Assembly: GCF_001949145.1 (NCBI RefSeq)
Contig: NW_019091361.1
Location: forward strand, 2,527,825 to 2,591,824
Source: Acanthaster planci
Lineage: Eukaryota > Echinodermata > Asteroidea > Valvatida > Acanthasteridae
Direction: 5' to 3'
Length of the DNA: 64,000 nucleotides
In this document: piece after piece, positions 40,401-49,400 of the stretch
Position numbering within the stretch: the stretch's first letter is position 1
Layout of the letters: every line of letters begins with the position of its first letter
The notes under the pieces: model-generated
Seen by the model: the letters and a program-made list of their open reading frames with translations, nothing else
Told to the model about the DNA's origin: nothing
Databases searched by the model: none
Translations under genes and position numbers: made by a program

Positions 40401-43400
40401 GGAAGTCTCATCATCGTCAGTGCGTCAAGTCAATTAAGAGTGTGAGGGATGTGTTTGTTAGGGAGACAAGTGAGGGAAGATGTCCTTGGCCGACAGAAAA
40501 ATAATCCAAAGTAACAGAGGCCATGTTGCACTGTCCAAAATGCCAAGGTTGAGGTGTGTCAACTGCGATATTTCAATTCTGCTCCGTCTTGCAGCATTAC
40601 AGTGGTGACTCAGGTACCGGTATTCCTGCGTATAGAGGGGTTGCACTTCACGTTTTTCAGTGGTCCCTTGCCATGTGCAAGGAACCATTTCCAAGTACCA
40701 GCTGCAAGGGATCAATTGAACCAGCACTGGTCCCAATACAGGTGTGGGCCAGTGCTGAAAATATCAATCTGAATTGAATTTGTTTCTCTCACACTGCAGG
40801 AATAGGACTTGTTAATGGGCTTTGTTTTAATATGGTCCATGTTTTTAACTGATTTAAAGTCAGACCAGTTTTTCGATTCTGGTTTAGTGCAAATTAGCTG
40901 CTAAAATAAAACTCAGCTGAGCCCATGATCGCAATGCTTTTCCCCCCTTCTTTTGGAAAATAGATTAAAATCAATTTCAGTGATGTACCTGTATCCCTTG
41001 TCAAAGTATACATGTCAGGTGTAATAGGTACGGAAAAGTGTCACATGTCCGACCCCAAATTTATAGAATGAAAGTCTGTCTTTCAGTGTACTGTGAAAAA
41101 TATCTTTCTGATATTTATCGGCTGCATTTATTATTGCAATGTTCCCCCCCTTCTTTTAGAAGTATCATGGCAAGAAGTCTGAGTTGGGTAAGGATGCTGC
41201 TGTCCTACGCAAGGCCTACCTCAAGGCCAAGGTAGACAATGCTAAGTTCTTTGAAGACATCCTAGGAGAACCACAGAAAGAAAAAGAGCACAAAGAAGGT
41301 AAGATAGGTTGAAATCCTGACTTAGTTGCATCACAGGCTGACTTCGCTTTGTGCATTTGGCCTCGGTATTGCATTACAGTGATGGCATCTTTTACTCCAA
41401 GACTTCTTTTCTTTTCTTTTTTTCGTTGAAAGTTAGCTTTGTCCAGAAGAGTAGTCATCGCATGTCGCAATTGGAGACCAAAAGGGCTGGATGGTGCTCG
41501 CAAAGTTGCATTGGCATCAGACGAGCATTTGGTTGTACAATCACATCGTTGATTTATTAAAAACTCATTGGGTGGGGAGGGGGCTTGAAGGATTTGTTTA
41601 CCAGGCACCGATCTCGTTACTTACTGTGAATGCATGAATGATGTGATGCGGTTGTTTGATTGCAGACAGCAAAGCAGCCAAGGAGGAAGAAGAGGAGGAG
41701 GTGATTCGCTGTCTGTGTGGGCTGTTCAACGACGAAGGGCTCATGATACAGTGTGAACAGTGCTTTGTACGTATTCACAACCCTTTCTTTGCCCCACCCT
41801 GCCCCACCCTGTCTGTGTGGGCTGTTCAACGACGAAGGGCTCATGATACAGTGTGAACAGTGCTTTGTACGTATTCACAACCCTTTCTTTGCCCCACCCT
41901 GCCCCGCCCTGCCCCGCCCTGTCTGTGTGGGCAGTTCAATGACGAAGGGCTCATGATACAGTGTGAACAGATTTTTTGTTCGTGTTTGCACCCCTTTCTC
42001 TGCCCCTCCCTACCACACCCTGCCCCACCCTGCCCCACCCTCTCTGTGTGGGCCGTTCAACCGTATGAACAGTGTTTGTTTCCTCACTCCTTCCTCTGCC
42101 CCACCCCTCCCACTGCTTTGACCACACCTCATAATGTTACATTTGTTGAAGTGTTTAATTGGTGAACACTTTTTGGGGACAATATTATTCTGGTTTCAAA
42201 TAAAAATGCCTCACTCTTTTAGCCTTTGGGGGCAGGGACAAATTCAAACTTAGAATTTGAAGCACTGCTTGTTATGACTTTGCAACTCTCTTGCTGTATT
42301 TTGATGTAGGTCTTGTGAGTGGAAGATTTGTTAGAGGAATAAATACCCACAATGTCAGATGAGAAAAATTCATTGGCTGATAATTCTTGTACATGTACTG
42401 AGTTTTGGCATCTTATACAGGCTGATCCACTTTTGTGTTCACTCGAAGACTTCTTCAAGCTAGTTCAGTCATTTCTGAGACATAGGGTCTTGGCGTTGTG
42501 GCTCTAAGAGCAAATGCAGGGTTTTTATGAATTGTCATTTCCTTTCTTTCCCTTCCACTGTCAGATATGGCAGCACTGTGACTGCATTGACATGAAGGAG
42601 CCTGCCGAGCATTATCTCTGTGAACTCTGCCAGCCGCGACCAGTACCCAAGGTATGCCCCCCGTTCACTGCACGGAGATATCCTCCATGATAACTGCGCT
42701 CCTTTATTACAGTCTTGTTTCCATTTGTGTCAGTGGAATGTGGACCAAATTAGATTGCCATGCCAACGCGTATGTTTGATACCACACAATCAACTGGGTC
42801 AGATATGATGTAATTGGCCAGGCCAAGAGATCATGTCAGGCCAGAGGGGCACTGCTCGGTCAGGCAGTCATCAGGGTTCAGAGATCCGGTGTGCTAGCTC
42901 CATGTTGGGGAAGCCAAGCTGCATTTCTGGAAACAGGCTACCATTTTAGGATCAAGGCTGTTGCAGTTAAAGTGGAATCCACCACAAACCCTGCTTGACC
43001 TTAACGTCACCGGCCTTTTGGCTCAGAACATTCCTCAATTCTTCCAAGTTTCCCTTTGAGCATGAAGACAGTGTCATATTCTTTGTGCGCAAAAATTGTA
43101 CAAGAGTCGTCAGTGGCAACAGTGGCTGGGCTCTACCATTCTCAATCCTTCAGAATCCTCCCAACAACCTCCTCATGGATTCTAAGGATCTGGGAGGGTT
43201 AGGCTAAGTAATATCAACCATTTAACCCACAGGTAGAGACATCGGTGCTTAACAGATCACGCGTAGTCTGAATAAATCCCCATAGACCTCTATCATGGGC
43301 AACCATCTTTTTTTTTACCATTCAAAGCAATTAAACCAAACTGAGACTGGAATGAAAAATAGTCTGTTCCCTTTTATCAATACATGAAGTTGTATTCCTA

Positions 43401-46400
43401 TTATCAGCGGATCTAAATGGAACAAGACAAATATGGCAGCATCTTGATCAAGGTCTACAGTGTGATTTGGTGGATCATTTATCACATTGTCTTGAATTAT
43501 TCCTCCGGCAATTCGGCCAACTCACATAAATGCACATTTCCTGTTCACGACACATTTCGTTCTCTGTGCCCTCGAGACATTACTCTCCTGTTGTTGCAGT
43601 TAATCGGCATTCGTTATGTGGGTGTGTTAAAGTGCATTGTCTTCTCCCCGTGGACAGGAGATCGGCATGGTGCCCCAGCCCAAGTTTGCACAGCCTGATC
43701 AGACCTACTACCTGTGCCTGGAAAGAGACAAGACACTGACCGTCAGACAAGGTACCAGACTCTTCACATGCAAATATTTGGATACTGCCTGTGATTTAAA
43801 ACAGTGGCAGATAGAAGGTACCCTTTTTTTTACATGGAGAGGGAGGATGTTAGAAGTTAGCACGCCCAGAATTTGGAGTCAGGATGGGGGGGGGAGGTTT
43901 CATCTGTGACATATTTTTGAAAGTGGAAGGGTGTTAGATGTTTAATTCCTGAAAAGTGTTGTTCGGAAACTTCAACCGGCATGCAATGTGTCAAGCAGGA
44001 GAAATTGTGCACTCCTGCCTCCATGCCCCCCCCCACCTTACAAAGTATGCCGCTGATGTTAGATGTTGGCTTTTGATGCAGTCATCATTTATCTTCAAAT
44101 GCTACAAATGTTGCTGGCAGTCCTAGTTGCTGACCCAGACAACACCTCCTTTTACATTAATCTGTAATCGGGATTGTTAAAACGGTATTGAAGAAAATTT
44201 GGCAACAAGTCACGAGTATTTTGAAAAAAATTGTGACAGAGGCACTTCTTTGTCAGTGACCATGCCCTGTTATCATGACCAAACTTGGGATAGACTTGAC
44301 AACTACTGTACTCCTGGAATGTTTCATTCGCTTAACAAGTAAAAGGCATGGTTTGGGAGATACAGTAGGTCTAGACTCTCTGTTACCATTGCACAAAAAA
44401 AAGCAAATAAATCACGGTACTGTTACGTTGCTTTGCTCGGTGAGTTCTGTCGACTCTTTTGTGATGAACGTATGCATGGGCCATTACCAGGTTACTGCGT
44501 CTACCTTGCCAACGATAACCAACATCGAAGTGCTGATGGGTCCACGATCAAGACCGCGGCTGAAGTCATGGCTGACGTCAACCCTGCTGAGCTCAACATA
44601 TTCAGAGTAGAGAAACTGTGGAAGACGGAAAGGTGAGCCCAGAGATTCAAACATCTAACGATAGGGGCTAGGGACATTGCATGCACTCCTTAAGGAATGC
44701 CTGGACGTTAACAGAGTTATAAGATGAAAGTTGAGGTTTTGTTTTTGAGAGATCGTTACCACTTTCAGCGAGGGACTCAGTATGTACATGCACATAACCC
44801 TCTCCCCATTGACAGAGAGATTGCACAATGAAATGTCGATTGTGGTTTGTGCCAGCAACCAGTAGATGGACAAAGGGAATCAGCCAGTAGATACTTTAGT
44901 TCCAGGATGTAAAAGGGATTCTGGGAATTGTAATCAGATTTTATTGGAGATTTTCAGGGACAGATACTGTCCTCACCTGACCATTTCCGCAGTCTTTAAC
45001 TGAAATAAAACAGCTTCATTGAGGTCTGCGAATATCATGCTGCCCTTAGTTTGCAATTTTTCTCGTAGGTGAAATATTAAGGATGCCATTGTCATTTTGT
45101 CCTGACATTTCTGCCCATTCTGATGGATTTATGTATTTACTTGGTGTGCAGATTTGAGCTGAATGCTGCTGTAAATGCAACATGACAAATTTCCATCTGA
45201 AATTCGAGCACTGAGCTCAAACTTCAGTACCACCTCTCTACACCAACTTCGCTGACCTAGATATCCTACAAGAAGCCTTTATCTGCAGTCCCTCTTGAAT
45301 ATCAAGACTTGCGTGACATTTGATTTGCATTATCTCCCTTTGGCACTCTGGGTTGACAATGTTTGTATTGTTTTTGTCAGCGGTGAGAAGTTTGCCTTCG
45401 GCCATCATTTCCTGAGACCCTACGAGACTCACCACACTCCCTCCCGGAAGTTCTTCCAGAATGAGCTCTTCCGAGTCCCGCTGTATGAGATCATTAAGCT
45501 GGAGATCATCGTGGGAGTCTGCTGTGTCATGGACCTTTACACCTACTGCAAGGGTATGCCCAACAGTGATGTACATGTTTATAACAGAGAGTTTGCAGGT
45601 GATGTCACGACTCCTTCGTCTGCCATCTTGGTGGTTGGAAGCTGCGGCAATACCAGCTAGAGCACTGCACACAAAACGTGTCTTTACTGTTAACTTAGCA
45701 TATGATGATATTTTTAAGTTCAACTCAATTTTACATTTATGCATGATCTCCGATATACGCATATGTCCAGCTGCATCTATATGCTACACAATCTTTTAAA
45801 TGTCAGATTACCTTTTACCACCAATGAAAGATTATGTTGGTTTGCAGTCACACGTCATCATACTGTCCGTTGCACCATCATAGGCAATGGAGGCATTGAC
45901 CTAGACACCTACATGCACCTGTGCGTTTTGCACCCATGTGGTTTGTTTTCAAGCCTAGTCAGCATGAGCAATACAGACAGCAGTCTTCTCTGCTGAATTG
46001 GTACCGTTTACTTTGAAATTAGGCCATGTCCGGGTCAGCTGACATGCGGCTGGTGTTAGCGCACTTACCAATAGGACCTTTCTGAACCATAAGTCACTGG
46101 CTTCCCATTGGAACCCATGCTGTTTCCAGCCGTAGCCACACAATTTAGACACAGTGTTATGTTCAGTGTTCCTAATGCTTTCAAAACGTTCCTTGTATGG
46201 AGACTAATTGCTTCATTCTGTAACTCCTGATCGAAGGATTTTGGACTCTATTCCAGTAGTTAATAACATGTTGTAACCTTAGATTATAATCTTCTGTCAA
46301 TCTGCCTCTCTCTAACTAGACGTAAAAATGGGTACCTATGAGGGCAAAGATTGCCATTTTTAGATAAACCGGTATGCACCCAAAATGTCAGAACCAAGCT

Positions 46401-49400
46401 GTGTACTCCCCAAAGAGTTGACATATTTTGTTGAATGCTTATTTGCCCTATGAGCAGGCGTAACAGTGATGCATTGCCTTTAGCACCGAGGACTACTTTA
46501 TTGTGTGCTGGATCAGTACACATTGTCAATATTGTGTTCTGCCTTGAAGGGAGGCCAAAGGGAACTGAGGAGAAGCACGTGTACATCTGCGAGTACCGCC
46601 TAGACAAGACCGCTCATCTCTTCACGCCCATCAGCCGGAATAAGTACCCCATCTGTACCAAGTCCTACGCCTTTGACAAGTTTGACAAGAAGCTGATGCC
46701 CAAGAGAGACTACTCGGTGAGTCCAGGCTTTGACCTTAACCCTCCCAGACCCTTCGTCCTGCGGGGGTCCAACATTCTACAGGAAGTCTTGGGGGGGGGG
46801 GAGATTCTAAAGAATTGAGGCTTGGTGTCCATGGAAAGGTTAAGTGCCAAGAAAATGTCATTGGTTTGCCACATAGTGGAGGATTTTGTAGGATTCAGGA
46901 AGGTCTTGAGAACATAGAGAAATGGAGTTAATAAGGATCATGATGAAATTCAAGCATTGATATCAATTTGTGCTTCACCTTCTTTACTTGTGATGAGATG
47001 GTTATGATTAAATCCAGCTCATTCTATTGTACCCAATCACTGAAAGGTAATAAGCAGTCGACAACAGATTTATACAGTCTTGATTTTATGCATTCTTAGG
47101 CTGTTTGTAATCTCAGGATTTGTCTCATGCATTTGACTCTGTAATTAGTGAATCTCTACACTTTTAAAATTGGAATCTAGGTTTGAAACCAGGCCTTGTT
47201 ATTCCTTGTCTCACAGAAACCAACCAAGATAATGCAAACCTAGAATTAAGTATATTAATCTTGATTTGAAATTTTGCAATGCAGCCATCAGCAAAATTGC
47301 AGTGTAACCAATGAATCACTGCTGTCATTGTTGAAGCTAATTCCTGTTTAAACTAGAACCATGGTGGACTCCATTTCATAGTCAAATGACATAAGTTAAT
47401 CCTTCACTTTTACTGGAGATATACATGATTTTAACATTCCGTTACCATTAACATGATAAATTCAAAGCATATTGGACCTCTCTACCTTTAAAAGACTTGA
47501 AAGTGAACACACCTGTACATCAGGAGCATGACATTTAATAACATTGCCAAACCCGAGGCAGTTAATTGAGAGAGTCCATACAGCCGCCCCCGACTTCCGC
47601 TTCCATTCCCTACTTGGACAAGTCCTGGGGGAGGGGGAAGGGATGTTCAGGGGAAAGCTCCGTGTTATCCATCCCTTGAGGGCAAGGCGGTAATGCGATG
47701 ACAAACTTGGGTGGTGTAGTGCAGACCCGAATGTGGCTGGGCCTGAGAAGAACCAGACCGAGGGGTTGCTAGAGAGTGACAGGCCAGAGGTATTGCTCAA
47801 TTCCAGTGGAGTTCTCTGACGTGGTGCACTTTGACCTTTCCCTCAACTTTCCTCAGGCAATGTTGCCATACCTCTTTGTTGAAAAACTTCAAAAACAAAA
47901 AATGGCACTATCACCTTCATAATACTTCATGTTGAACCTTTGTGAACAATTTCAATCGTGTAATTTAGTGCAAAGTTCAAAAGCCTTGGCATCAAGAAAT
48001 TTGGCACAAATTCAGCTGAGTTTCCCTAAAGTACATGTAGTGCGCATGAACAAATCTCAGAAAATCTTTCTTTAACTACTTGCTGCCGGGTGGTTTGTAA
48101 AATGCAGTGCACATAATCGGGACTTTTTCAAGATTTTCAGTTTTCAAAATTCGTCAAAATTCATCATTTCAATTAATGGACGTTTACACTCACACGAATT
48201 ACTGTCTGGTGGCCACTCTAGTCTGACAGACAAAATCTATTGACGCCCGAATATTTCAGCCAGGGCTGCAGCCTTGTAAAAAGAGCCCAGATTGTGTGGT
48301 GTTATGTAACGTTCTTTTGTTCACGAACCTGGCACTGTGCGCTGCTGACCTCTTTTCGATAGGGGCCAGATTAGCGTGCAGCGGTGCTGTGTGGCTGATC
48401 GCTGCGGTGGTGGAGCACTTTTGTCCCCGGTGGTAATCCGCTCACACGAAATGCCCCAAACCGCAGTATACTATTTCAAAACAAGGCTGGATTGTCTCCA
48501 CTTTTGAGAGTGAAGAAATGTCGGTAATGCTCAGCAGCCTGGTCTTTTGTTCCGAGTATGGTCTTTTGTTACAGGCCCTGTTCCCTTTGTCCGATTTTGG
48601 AGACCCCGGCCACGTGTATAAACACAGGGTGCCTGAAACCTGAGTCCCCGGCGGCAAATGGTTAAAGTTTATAAATTATGATAAATCATTATTACCTCCA
48701 CTTACTCACATGCCTAATTACAAGTTAGTAAACATTCTGTCTTTATTTTTGGGCACATTTTAAACGAGATCATTGTGCACTTTCCAAAAAAAATCAGAAA
48801 ATAAGGCAAAAATGGAATTTCATGGGATCTTTCTATTGAGTACATAAACTCAAGACTGATGAACAGAAAGTTTTGAAAGCTTGATGAGCTTGGTTAGAGT
48901 TAAGAGTTTGTATTTTGCTTGGTTATGTTTTTTTTGCATCATAGATTTACATTCTGTTTTCTCAGGTCTTTACGAGGTGGAAAAGTTGCACCTGGAATAG
49001 ACTTAAAACTTATAACTGAACTGATTGGCAACTGCTCAATAAACACTAAAAATGCCACTGCACAAACAGCAATGGATCAAGATTGTTTCTCCCTTTTTCT
49101 ACAGCAAGAAACCAAACATGCCTTAGGCGTGTCTAGGAGATTACAGGCAGATCGGTCTATCACAGGGAAAAATCCGTGTGGATCCGTGTGTGTGATAAAT
49201 TTTGTGTTTGTGTTTGTGTTCCAGCCACACCATGTACCAGAGCATTTCAAGAGGGGTTATGGTGGCCGGTAAGTCATTGGACAGGAATAATTCTTTGTCC
49301 TGTAGAGTTTTCCATTAGAGTACTCTGTCATTCCCACAGATGTACTTCATCTGACCGTCAAATTTTGAAGAAAAAGTACGAAACAAATATGTAAAATTCA

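Larger units (their letters stand above)
36666..41159 (+). other. ASH1L intron 11 (4.5 kb), repeat-bearing
   Basis: The largest intron inside the domain-coding part. It contains a possible tRNA-derived SINE piece (box B on the minus strand at 36828-36838) and the hAT-like element at 37274-38651. The remainder (38660-41159) shows no exon I can support. It ends in a C/T tract with TTCTTTTAG. Confidence 0.8.
42652..49224 (+). other. ASH1L introns 14-18
   Basis: Between exons 15 (43658), 16 (44491), 17 (45381), 18 (46550) and 19 (49225). The longest, 46717-49224, shows no additional exon. Homopolymer runs (poly-C near 44026, poly-G near 46790) occur. A weak inverted-repeat look at 46020-46145 was not accepted as an element. 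Confidence 0.7.

Noticed and set aside
46020-46145. Loose inverted similarity (AAATTAGGCCATGTCCGG against AAATTGTGTGGCTACGGCTGG), perhaps a decayed MITE
   Set aside because: The alignment needs many gaps and mismatches and the ends cannot be fixed.
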